From Marinomonas flavescens (GTDB taxonomy: Bacteria; Pseudomonadota; Gammaproteobacteria; Pseudomonadales; Marinomonadaceae), in contig NZ_SJSB01000011.1 in the NCBI RefSeq assembly GCF_004352835.1, forward strand, positions 55,615 through 119,614: a stretch of DNA of 64,000 nucleotides, written 5' to 3'. This document shows, in pieces, positions 44,783-53,034 of the stretch. A model generated the notes under the pieces. It was not told the DNA's origin and did not search any database. It was given only the letters and a program-made list of their open reading frames with translations. Each line of letters opens with the position of its first letter. The first letter of the stretch is position 1. The position numbers were made by a program, and so were the translations under genes.

Positions 44783-45135
44783 AATTTATCCTTCCGCCTC
44801 GATGCCTTGATGGCTGTAATGCGGGTTAAAAAGTTATAAATGTCAGTGCTTAAACAAGCAAAAGGCGGTTTGAGATTTTTTCAAAAATATGGATCAAATA
44901 TAAATCGTTTGCTTAGTCCATTGCTAGACTACTCACATTAAAGCCCAAACTATAATCCGACTCTGTTACAGAAATATTAAAATCGATACACTTATCGCCT
45001 TTCTTGATAACCTGACAACACCATTTTACCGTGTCTAAGCGATTCCCAAGTATTCCGATATCCAATAGACTGTTCTAAAGAAGACACGAATAAACACAAA
45101 CAACAATTACAACATCGGTATTAAGCGAGAATTCT
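44783..45135. other. 353-base divergent intergenic region, phoU / quinone reductase
   Basis: No gene seen. It presumably contains the phoU promoter on one strand and that of the quinone reductase on the other. I could not identify a convincing Pho box. Confidence 0.4.
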
Positions 45136-46095
45136 ATGAAAGCAATGCAGATAATGGCTTACGGCCCTGCTAGTGAGCTAGCCTTGGTTGAAGCAAACAA
45201 GCCCGTTATTAATGCGGATCAAATTTTGGTAAAAGTAAGCGCTGCTGGCGTCAATCCTGTCGATACCTATATTCGATCTGGTACGAACAATTATTCTGCT
45301 ACCTTCCCGCATACTCCAGGTTCTGATGGTGCTGGCACAGTGGCTGAAGTCGGAGCAAATGTGACTGGCTTTAACGCCGGCCAACGCGTGTATTTTAATC
45401 GCACTATTGGTGGCTCTGCAGCTGAATACACGATATGCAGCCCAGATAGATTGTTTCCACTGGCAGATGCCTTAAGCTTCGAAGAAGGGGCTTGTCTTGG
45501 CGTTCCTTTCACGACCGCACACCGCGCTCTGTTTGGCCGCGCTCAAGCCAAAGCGGGCGATAAAGTATTGATCCATGGCGCAACAGGCGCGGTCGGTACT
45601 GCGGCTGTACAGCTCGCTTTAGCGGCTGGTATGGATGTCGTCGCCAGTGCAGGCACTCAAGCGGGCGTAGCACTGCTTAACAAATTGGGCGTGACGAGCG
45701 TCATTCTACATAATGAAGCAGATCACTTAGCGCCTTTCCAGTCCCTTGAAAACGGCTTTAATGTGATCATTGAAATGCTCGCAAACCACAATTTAGATCA
45801 AGATTTAAAAGCGTTGGCCTTCGGCGGTTGTGTGGCAGTGGTTGGTAATCGAGGCACGGTAGAAATTAACCCTAGAGATTTAATGGCGCGTGATGCTTCT
45901 GTGATTGGTGTCGCTCTGGCGAATGTCCAACCAGAAGAGCTACAGCGCATCGCAAAAGCCATGTTTCCTTTGCTTCAAAAAGGCGTATTGAAGCCTGTTG
46001 TACGCAAAGCCTATCCATTAACAGAACTCGCTCAAGCGCACGATGATGTCCTATTATCAGGCGCATTGGGCAATTTGGTTATCCAAGTAAATTAG
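45136..46095 (+). CDS. NADPH:quinone reductase-like zinc-independent alcohol dehydrogenase family protein
   Basis: 319 residues of the medium-chain dehydrogenase/reductase superfamily. The N-terminal GroES-like part has VKVSAAGVNPVDTYIRSG, and the NADPH-binding Rossmann motif is LIHGATGAVGTAAVQLA (about 145-161). The catalytic zinc ligands are not evident, as in zeta-crystallin-type quinone reductases. Probably reduces quinones or enals with NADPH. No operon partner. Confidence 0.85.
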   Translation: MKAMQIMAYGPASELALVEANKPVINADQILVKVSAAGVNPVDTYIRSGTNNYSATFPHTPGSDGAGTVAEVGANVTGFNAGQRVYFNRTIGGSAAEYTICSPDRLFPLADALSFEEGACLGVPFTTAHRALFGRAQAKAGDKVLIHGATGAVGTAAVQLALAAGMDVVASAGTQAGVALLNKLGVTSVILHNEADHLAPFQSLENGFNVIIEMLANHNLDQDLKALAFGGCVAVVGNRGTVEINPRDLMARDASVIGVALANVQPEELQRIAKAMFPLLQKGVLKPVVRKAYPLTELAQAHDDVLLSGALGNLVIQVN

Positions 46096-46270
46096 CTTTT
46101 TTGGGGCGAAGACATCTTATAGATCAATGAGGTGTCTTCGTGCTGGCTCTAGATGGTAAAAATAGAGCCATTGGCTGAAAAAAACACATCATCCTGCCTC
46201 TACTAAAGGCCAGATAAGACCGCTATACTTGCCATTACTTACGATTATAATACTGATGAGTTTATGAACT

Positions 46271-47047
46271 TTGACTTCTTCCGAATCTGACGTTTTCAGT
46301 TTACCTAGCGAAGCCGATACTCATGACCATGATTACCACCAACTTGTCGTGGTAATTGATGGCAATACCGACTTCGATATTGAGGGCAAAAGCAGACAGC
46401 TTCCTACGGGCGGCGGCTGTATTTTACCGTCTGAAAACAGTCACGCCTTTGCGGGCCTAGGCGACAACCGGATCATGGTGGTTAACCTACCAATTCCACC
46501 GCCAAAAGCCATCACCGATGAAGAATATGAGATTGTCTCGCGCCTCTTTGATCAGGCGGCTTATTTTCAGCTGAATCCTAGGTTGCAAATTCTAGCCTCG
46601 GCCCTATCGGGCGAGCTGCAACAGTACCCAAATGACCCAATGTTAGCCCGCGCCTGTGGCAACACCTTGCTAAGTTCTATTCGTCATCAACTGACGAATA
46701 ATAAAGACGTACGCGTGCGGGGCAACCAATTAGACATAACCAAGCTCGATCAGTTTATCGAACTCAACTTATCGCGCCGAGTTCATATCAGTCAGCTGGC
46801 CAACTTCTGTTTTTTAAGTGTGAGTCAATTTCACGAACGATTTAAAGAACGAACCGGCATCACCCCTCATCAATATTTAATGCGAAAACGACTCGAGCGA
46901 GCTCAACACTTATTAAGCGAAGGTTTTCCGCCTATTCAGGTGGCTGAAATGTGTGGTTTTTCGAGTCAAAGTGCAATGACCAATGTATTTTCTCAAACAT
47001 TGGGCATTACCCCGCTGCGCTATCAAAAACAATTTCCGAAACATTAA
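46271..47047 (+). CDS. AraC-family regulator, probable proline-utilisation activator
   Basis: 258 residues from TTG 46271. The frame is closed by TGA six bases upstream, and the nearest ATG (46264) is in another frame and encodes only eight residues. An N-terminal cupin (DHDYHQLVVVIDGNTDFDIE; GGGCILPSENSHAF) is followed by a C-terminal AraC double helix-turn-helix with GFSSQSAMTNVFSQTLGITP. It sits 350 bases before putA on the same strand, like PruR of Pseudomonas, so a role in proline induction is likely. The unusual start could reflect weak translation or a nearby indel. Confidence 0.82.
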   Translation: MTSSESDVFSLPSEADTHDHDYHQLVVVIDGNTDFDIEGKSRQLPTGGGCILPSENSHAFAGLGDNRIMVVNLPIPPPKAITDEEYEIVSRLFDQAAYFQLNPRLQILASALSGELQQYPNDPMLARACGNTLLSSIRHQLTNNKDVRVRGNQLDITKLDQFIELNLSRRVHISQLANFCFLSVSQFHERFKERTGITPHQYLMRKRLERAQHLLSEGFPPIQVAEMCGFSSQSAMTNVFSQTLGITPLRYQKQFPKH

Positions 47048-47397
47048 TATCCCAGCTATTTAAACAATATTCCATTTTGCTAAGTGACGATATCTCAAAA
47101 CCACTTCTGCACCATTCGTAAGCATATCGATCATTTTAGCGACAATTTTCGCACCACTTACACTTTCTTCCTTTAAAATCGGATTTTCTTATAAAAAAAA
47201 CCGACTTTTTCGAAAGACAGTTTCTACACTCTGTCACTACAGTGTGTTGATTATCCAGACATGCATTTTTTTGAACATTAACAGTAAAAACGTACCGTTA
47301 ATAAAAAATCAAAAATTTGCCTGATGCTCTATAACAACACACGGTCTAATCAACAAAAGCCAACCGGCTTTTTGATTTGTAGCGGGAGAATCCGACC
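47048..47397. other. 350-base regulatory region upstream of putA
   Basis: No gene. It contains similar short motifs GCACCATTCGTAA (near 47118) and GCACCACTTAC (near 47151) that could be AraC-type direct-repeat sites. The repeat TTAACAGTA/TACCGTTAA occurs near 47280-47301. AGCGGGAGAA lies just before the putA ATG as ribosome-binding site. Site assignments are tentative. Confidence 0.35.
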
Positions 47398-50300
47398 ATG
47401 TTTAAAGCAATTGAAGTATTACAACCTAACTTCATTCAGCGGCCACTAAACGAGCTGTGGCAGCTTATTTCCCCTCTTTATAATACCGATGAAGAGACAT
47501 GGTTAAAGGAATTACTACCTTTAGCTAAGCCTACTGACGCAGCGCTAAAAACCTGCACAGAAGCCGCTACACAATTGATCGAACAAGTGCGTAAAGACGA
47601 TGACAGCATGTCTATGATCGACGCCTTGTTGCTGGAATACAGCCTAGACACAAAAGAAGGCATCTTGCTGATGTGTTTGGCCGAAGCATTGATGCGTGTG
47701 CCAGACAAAGCCACTGCAGATGCTTTCATCAAAGACCGTTTAAGTGTGGCCGATTGGGCTTCTCACGCTAAAAACTCTGATTCCTTCTTCGTTAACGCGT
47801 CAACTTGGGGACTTTTGCTAACCGGCAAAATCGTCACCATGGACGAAAACCAAGACGGCACACCTGCAAACCTAGTCAACCGCATGGTAAACCGTGTTTC
47901 TGAGCCAGTGATTCGTAAAGCGATGAACCAAGCGATGAAAATCATGGGACACCAGTTCGTACTGGGCCGCAACATCGAAGAAGCCTTGTCTCGTGGTAAA
48001 AGCTACCGTGACAAAGGTTACACCTACTCTTTCGACATGTTGGGTGAAGCGGCATTGACCTCTGCGGATGCAGACAAATACCTAAAATCTTACGAGCAAG
48101 CGGTTGAATCCGTTGGCCGTGATACTTACACCAAAGGCTACCGCCCAACTATCTCTATCAAGCTGTCTGCATTGCACCCACGTTACGAAGTGGGCAGTGA
48201 AGAGCGCGTGATGACAGAGTTATTCGAAAGCGTAAAAGGTCTTATCGCTAAAGCTCGCGCATTGAATGTTGGCATCACTATCGATGCAGAAGAAGCAGAC
48301 CGTCTTGAATTGTCGCTTCACCTATTCGAAAAACTCTACCGTGACGAAAGTGTGAAAGGCTGGGGCTTGTTTGGTTTGGTTATTCAAGCCTACTCAAAAC
48401 GCGCGCTACCTGTATTGGCTTGGCTTGCTGCCTTGGCAAAAGAACAAGGTGACCGTATTCCTGTTCGTCTAGTAAAAGGCGCTTACTGGGATTCTGAAAT
48501 CAAACTTTGCCAACAACGCGGCATTAATGGTTACCCGGTTTACACTCGTAAAGAAGCGACTGACACGTCTTACTTGGCCTGCGCCCGCTTCCTATTGAGC
48601 GAACACACCCGTGCTAACATCTTCCCTCAGTTTGCCAGCCACAATGCGCATACCATCGCGACGATTAGCTGCTTGGCACAAGAGCTAGGTGCCACCACAA
48701 AAGAATACGAATTCCAACGCCTTCACGGCATGGGCGATGCACTATACAACAGCCTAATCAAAGGCAATGACATCTGTGTCCGTATCTACGCACCAGTAGG
48801 TAGCCACAAAGACTTGCTACCTTACTTGGTTCGCCGTCTACTAGAAAATGGCGCAAACAGCTCTTTCGTTCACCGTTTGATCGATGCTCGTTGCCCAATT
48901 TCTGAATTGGTTGATCATCCAGTGACGACGCTTGAAAGCCGTAAGTCTCTGTCGAACCCAAATATCAAACTGCCAATCGACATGTTTGAAAACCGCAAAA
49001 ACTCATTTGGTCCAAACATCGAGATCGAATCAGATTGGGCTCCATTTAAAGCCAAAATTGATGCCTTCATGACGCAAGACACTCAATGGCGTGCTTTCCC
49101 GATCGTGGGTGGCGAAAAAGTAGCAACAGGTCAAACACATACCATTGCTAGCCCATATGACCACAGTGAAACTGCGGGTCAAATCGACTGGGCAGACGCG
49201 GCCACCGTAACCAAGGCAATTGGCCTTGCTGATGCCGCTTTCCCTGAATGGTCTGCACGTCCTGCCTCTGAACGTGCTGATTGCTTAGACAAAACAGCCG
49301 ATCTAATGGAAGAAAACTACCCAGAATTGATTGCACTTTGTCACCGTGAAGCGGGTAAAACCATTCAGGACAGTATTGACGAAGTACGTGAAGCCGTGGA
49401 TTTCTGCCGTTACTACGCACAACAAGCGCGCAGCAACTTCGCCGCGCCTCACACGTTTACTAACTACCTAGGTCAAGAACAAAGCGTTCAAATGACAGGT
49501 CGTGGTGTGTTCACTTGTATCAGCCCTTGGAACTTCCCATTGGCGATCTTCTCTGGACAAGTTGTCGCGGCATTGGTTGTTGGTAACACAGTGGTTGCGA
49601 AACCAGCGGAACAAACCAGCTTAATCGCGACTCGTGCTGTTGAAATGATGCACCAAGCTGGTGTCCCTACTGACGTACTTCACCTGCTTCCAGGTGACGG
49701 CGCAACCGTTGGTGCACCAATCACAAGCGACAAACGCATTGCTGGTTTGGCCTTCACAGGGTCAACAGGCACAGCACAATTGATCAACCGTACCTTGGCG
49801 GCGCGCGGTGTTGCACCGGTTCCTGTGATCGCAGAAACAGGCGGTCAAAATGCCATGCTAATCGACTCCACTTCTCTGCCTGAGCAAGTAGTTCGTGATG
49901 CGGTTCGTTCTGCCTTCGCTTCTGCAGGTCAACGTTGTTCTGCACTGCGTGTGATGTTCGTTCAACAAGACATTGCAGATCGCGTTATCCCAATGATCAA
50001 GGGCGCCATGCAAGAGCAGTCTGTTGGCTTGCCTTACTTGCACAGCACAGATGTTGGCCCAGTCATCGATAAAAAAGCCCAAACTATGTTGCTTGAACAC
50101 ATTGAGCACATGAAAGTTGAAGGCACATTGATCGGCGAAACCCCATTGCCAACGTTTGCAGACAAAGGCACTTATGTTGCCCCTGCGGCGTTTGAAATTG
50201 CCAGCATCGACCAGCTAACGGATGAGAAATTCGGTCCTATCTTGCACGTCGTTCGCTACAAAGCCAAAGACCTAGATAAGATCATCGATACGATCAACAA

Positions 50301-50520
50301 CTCAGGGTTTGGTTTGACCATGGGTGTCCACAGTCGTAATGAAACGACGTGTGCACGCATTGCACGCCGCGCTCGCGTTGGTAACTTGTACATCAACCGC
50401 GACCAAGTTGGTGCCGTTGTGGGCGTACAGCCATTCGGTGGCCAAGGCTTATCAGGTACCGGTCCAAAAGCGGGCGGTCCACATTATCTACAGCGCTTCG
50501 CTATTGAAAAACAACTTTAA
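47398..50520 (+). CDS. putA: Bifunctional proline dehydrogenase / L-glutamate-gamma-semialdehyde dehydrogenase
   Basis: 1040 residues. An alpha domain and FAD-binding PRODH barrel lie in the first half (DAEEADRLELSLHLFEKLYR; RLVKGAYWDSEIK; RLHGMGDALYN). The aldehyde dehydrogenase is at about 570-1035, with catalytic Glu in PVIAETGGQNAM and Cys in FASAGQRCSALR. There is no N-terminal ribbon-helix-helix, so it is not an autorepressor, consistent with the AraC gene upstream. The protein ends right after the ALDH (GGQGLSGTGPKAGG). The extra C-terminal domain of long PutAs is encoded by the next gene. Confidence 0.96.
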   Translation: MFKAIEVLQPNFIQRPLNELWQLISPLYNTDEETWLKELLPLAKPTDAALKTCTEAATQLIEQVRKDDDSMSMIDALLLEYSLDTKEGILLMCLAEALMRVPDKATADAFIKDRLSVADWASHAKNSDSFFVNASTWGLLLTGKIVTMDENQDGTPANLVNRMVNRVSEPVIRKAMNQAMKIMGHQFVLGRNIEEALSRGKSYRDKGYTYSFDMLGEAALTSADADKYLKSYEQAVESVGRDTYTKGYRPTISIKLSALHPRYEVGSEERVMTELFESVKGLIAKARALNVGITIDAEEADRLELSLHLFEKLYRDESVKGWGLFGLVIQAYSKRALPVLAWLAALAKEQGDRIPVRLVKGAYWDSEIKLCQQRGINGYPVYTRKEATDTSYLACARFLLSEHTRANIFPQFASHNAHTIATISCLAQELGATTKEYEFQRLHGMGDALYNSLIKGNDICVRIYAPVGSHKDLLPYLVRRLLENGANSSFVHRLIDARCPISELVDHPVTTLESRKSLSNPNIKLPIDMFENRKNSFGPNIEIESDWAPFKAKIDAFMTQDTQWRAFPIVGGEKVATGQTHTIASPYDHSETAGQIDWADAATVTKAIGLADAAFPEWSARPASERADCLDKTADLMEENYPELIALCHREAGKTIQDSIDEVREAVDFCRYYAQQARSNFAAPHTFTNYLGQEQSVQMTGRGVFTCISPWNFPLAIFSGQVVAALVVGNTVVAKPAEQTSLIATRAVEMMHQAGVPTDVLHLLPGDGATVGAPITSDKRIAGLAFTGSTGTAQLINRTLAARGVAPVPVIAETGGQNAMLIDSTSLPEQVVRDAVRSAFASAGQRCSALRVMFVQQDIADRVIPMIKGAMQEQSVGLPYLHSTDVGPVIDKKAQTMLLEHIEHMKVEGTLIGETPLPTFADKGTYVAPAAFEIASIDQLTDEKFGPILHVVRYKAKDLDKIIDTINNSGFGLTMGVHSRNETTCARIARRARVGNLYINRDQVGAVVGVQPFGGQGLSGTGPKAGGPHYLQRFAIEKQL

Positions 50521-50542
50521 GGCGAGCAGAGGAGACAAGGCA

Positions 50543-51226
50543 ATGACAATCGTACAACCTGTTCAAATTCAAGTAGCAGACAAAGTATTTGAAGCGTGGG
50601 ACTCTTTAGGTGTTGAAGGTCGTGACGAGCTATTGGCTCGCACCCTTACTCTATTCCCAGAAACACAACGTAAAATGGCGATTTGGCAGATCGACAACGC
50701 TCAGCGTGAAATTGCTGAAACCTTGACCATGGTAGGACCAACAGGCGAGAACAACGAACTTTCAACTCAAGGTCGTGGTGCTTTCCTATGTCTTTCTAAT
50801 GACGAAAGCGACGCGGCTATTGTCGGTTTGGTTGGCCAAATATTTGCGGCTTTGATTGCGGGTAACCCTGTCATCACCGTGGGTATTAAAGGCCAAGAAA
50901 TCATGGATAAAATTGCCACGTCTGTGCCTGACGGTGTGATTCAAAACATCGCAGAATCCGCATTGGATTCCATCGTTGAAGCGAACAACCTAGCCGGTAT
51001 CGCGATCTTATGTGATGACGCAGAAGCGCAAGTTTTAAACCAACGCCTAGCAGCAAAAAGCGGCTTGATCTGTCAGCTAGTCATCGAAAATGACAGCCAG
51101 AACTTCACTACTATTGCGGCACCGCATTACATCTTGCGCTTCGTTACTGAACGCGCCATCTCTATCAACACCACAGCAGTTGGTGGTAATGCCACCTTGC
51201 TTGAACTTGGTAGTTTAGACGAGTAA
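50543..51226 (+). CDS. Stand-alone C-terminal ALDH-superfamily domain of PutA (split PutA subunit)
   Basis: 227 residues from ATG 50543, preceded by GGAGACAAGG. An in-frame start at 50324 overlaps putA and is rejected. MVGPTGENNELSTQGRGAFL, then CLSNDESDAAIVGLVGQIFA, corresponds to the C-terminal ALDH-fold domain of long PutAs (E. coli GPTGERNTYTLAPREHVLCL). That domain has no active site and stabilises oligomers and covers the substrate channel. Here it is a separate gene 22 bases after putA and in a different frame, ending at a terminator. Probably a PutA partner. Confidence 0.75.
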   Translation: MTIVQPVQIQVADKVFEAWDSLGVEGRDELLARTLTLFPETQRKMAIWQIDNAQREIAETLTMVGPTGENNELSTQGRGAFLCLSNDESDAAIVGLVGQIFAALIAGNPVITVGIKGQEIMDKIATSVPDGVIQNIAESALDSIVEANNLAGIAILCDDAEAQVLNQRLAAKSGLICQLVIENDSQNFTTIAAPHYILRFVTERAISINTTAVGGNATLLELGSLDE

Positions 51227-51300
51227 AGCAAACGACTCAGGCACCCAGTGTCTGAGTCATCGATTTTTCATTCAATAGAAACCTCCCTATTGAACGTATT

Positions 51301-51330
51301 AACCCTCTTTCCTCGAAAGAGGGTTTTTTT
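51301..51330. terminator. Intrinsic terminator of the putA operon
   Basis: AACCCTCTTT (51301-51310) pairs with AAAGAGGGTT (51316-51325) around a CCTCG loop and runs into a T-tract. It lies between convergent genes. Confidence 0.85.
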
Positions 51331-51354
51331 TCGCCTGATTCACTGACTTTTCAA

Positions 51355-52416
51355 TCAACCTATCTTTGGCGTGTAATCCCAAGCCACTCGTTGGCCAGTT
51401 TCTGCGGATTGCTCAGCGAGGCACAAGCCATAGATTAATTGGCAAGCTTGTTCCATGGGCACAGGCGCATCACCTTTACCGACAATGGCTTCGCCAAGTT
51501 GACAATAAAATGCCGCATAGTCGCCTTGTGTCGACGGCTCTTGGAACGCTTCTATGTCATCTTGAGTATGTGCAACAAAGCGAGTATTACGCTGCTGTGC
51601 CGCTTGTGAGGGGAATTCAGGTTGCCATGGCATTTGCCCAGCACGTAGTGCATCTTCTTGTGGATCTAACCCCACACATTGCCAACTACCTTGCGTAAAC
51701 CTTGCATTGAAACGACGCATTTCTCCCGCTTCAAACGGCGTTGACCCCAAACGAATACGCTTATCGTCATAACCCAACTCCAGCTCAAACCAATCGTGTG
51801 TTTGGCAACCTTCACGCAGGGTATCGATACTTGCGTGCAACCATTTTGGCGCACCGAAAAGGAATAAGGCTTGATCCAATATATGCGGCCCAAGATCCCA
51901 AAAGATCCCCGCTCCCACACCTGGTTGTTCACGCCAGCGCGTTTGAGCAAGCGGTCGAAAACGATCGAATCGAGAATCTAAATGTTTCAACTCACCTAAT
52001 TCTCCCCCATCGATTAAGGCTTTTAAACGCAGAAAATCCCCATCAAAACGGCGATTTTGATACACACAAAATACCAAACCTTGTTGTTTAGCCAACGAAC
52101 AAAGCGCTTCGATCTGACACACACTCGTCACCGAGGGTTTTTCTAACAACACATGTTTACCGCTTTCGAGCGCACTTTTCGCCTGCTCAAAATGCAACCC
52201 ATTAGGTGTCGTAATCACCACCAGATCCACATCAAAAGCGCTAAAAATAGCCTCAGCAGTCGACACCACCGCCACCTCAGGCAGCACAGCCTTCACCTCT
52301 TCTACCTTGGAGCTGCACACATACGCCATCTCCATATCAGGATCATTCATCACAAAAGGCGCATGAAAAACACGCCCCGATAAACCAAACCCAACCAACC
52401 CGACCCTAATAGTCAT
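51355..52416 (-). CDS. Gfo/Idh/MocA-family NAD(P)-dependent oxidoreductase
   Basis: 353 residues. An N-terminal Rossmann fold (VGLVGFGLSGRVFHAPF) is followed by the EKP signature (GKHVLLEKPSV, about 88-98) and a C-terminal alpha/beta domain containing FWDLGPHILDQALFLFG. Similar to E. coli YdgJ. Such enzymes oxidise sugars or inositols with NAD(P). The substrate is not readable. Monocistronic, convergent with the putA operon. Confidence 0.9.
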   Translation of the reverse strand: MTIRVGLVGFGLSGRVFHAPFVMNDPDMEMAYVCSSKVEEVKAVLPEVAVVSTAEAIFSAFDVDLVVITTPNGLHFEQAKSALESGKHVLLEKPSVTSVCQIEALCSLAKQQGLVFCVYQNRRFDGDFLRLKALIDGGELGELKHLDSRFDRFRPLAQTRWREQPGVGAGIFWDLGPHILDQALFLFGAPKWLHASIDTLREGCQTHDWFELELGYDDKRIRLGSTPFEAGEMRRFNARFTQGSWQCVGLDPQEDALRAGQMPWQPEFPSQAAQQRNTRFVAHTQDDIEAFQEPSTQGDYAAFYCQLGEAIVGKGDAPVPMEQACQLIYGLCLAEQSAETGQRVAWDYTPKIG

Positions 52417-52537
52417 AGCACACTCTTTTTTATTTTTAGTCTTTTCAAACAGTCTACAGATTAAAAATAGAATTTGCTGTACTCAAAAAAAGCCGTCAAA
52501 GTGACGATCCAGTGAATGCATGAAATAGGAAAAACGA

Positions 52538-52705
52538 ATGGATGAATTAGAAATACAGAATAAAAGCCAACAAACTCTCGATGCTTTAGATTCAGCCTCT
52601 GAAGGAAGGATTATCGACGCGAGCGAAGTACACAAATGGCTTAACAGCTGGGGAACAGACAATGAACTTGAAGCTCCGGAATTCAAAACCTTGAGCGTAT
52701 CCTGA
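52538..52705 (+). CDS. Small acidic protein, possible antitoxin-like
   Basis: A 55-codon frame from ATG 52538 with AGGA eight bases upstream, ending TGA 52703. It begins MDELEIQNKSQQTLDALDSA and contains GRIIDASEVHKWLNSWGTDN. The SWGTDNE-type tail resembles C-termini of small antitoxin-like proteins I have seen, but I cannot name the family. A second frame without a start (about 52691-52805; WLIQSQSNLGLIHYLLLFYQ) overlaps its end and could be a remnant of a partner. The rest of 52417-53034 shows no gene. Confidence 0.5.
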   Translation: MDELEIQNKSQQTLDALDSASEGRIIDASEVHKWLNSWGTDNELEAPEFKTLSVS

Positions 52706-53034
52706 AAGTCGAAGAAGAAAAACCTAATTGGCTAATACAATCACAAAGTAACCTAGGTCTTATTCACTACTTATTACTGTTTTATCAAGAGCTTCAAAAA
52801 AGATAATAATTTAAACGAATAAGAGAGTTCCGAACACTAGTTAGTCAAAATCGCTACAAACTGATGCTATCTACTACTAGCTATAAAGTTGTTAAAATAC
52901 ATGGATGGCCAAATAACTGAGAAAACAAGTAAGCACAACAAAAGACTGAGTAAGAGATTTATGCTGACGCGTTGAGCTTGCGAAACAGGCGCAAATAAAT
53001 CCTTACTCGGTCTCGCTTAATCCAAGACCAAAAG

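Noticed and set aside
46108..46142. Inverted repeat GAAGACATCT / AGGTGTCTTC after the quinone reductase
   Set aside because: The stem needs a G-U pair and has no T-run on either strand, so it is not called as a terminator.
50324..50542. N-terminal extension of the small gene after putA
   Set aside because: It runs through the highly conserved end of putA in another frame. ATG 50543 has a clear RBS and the conserved sequence begins after it.
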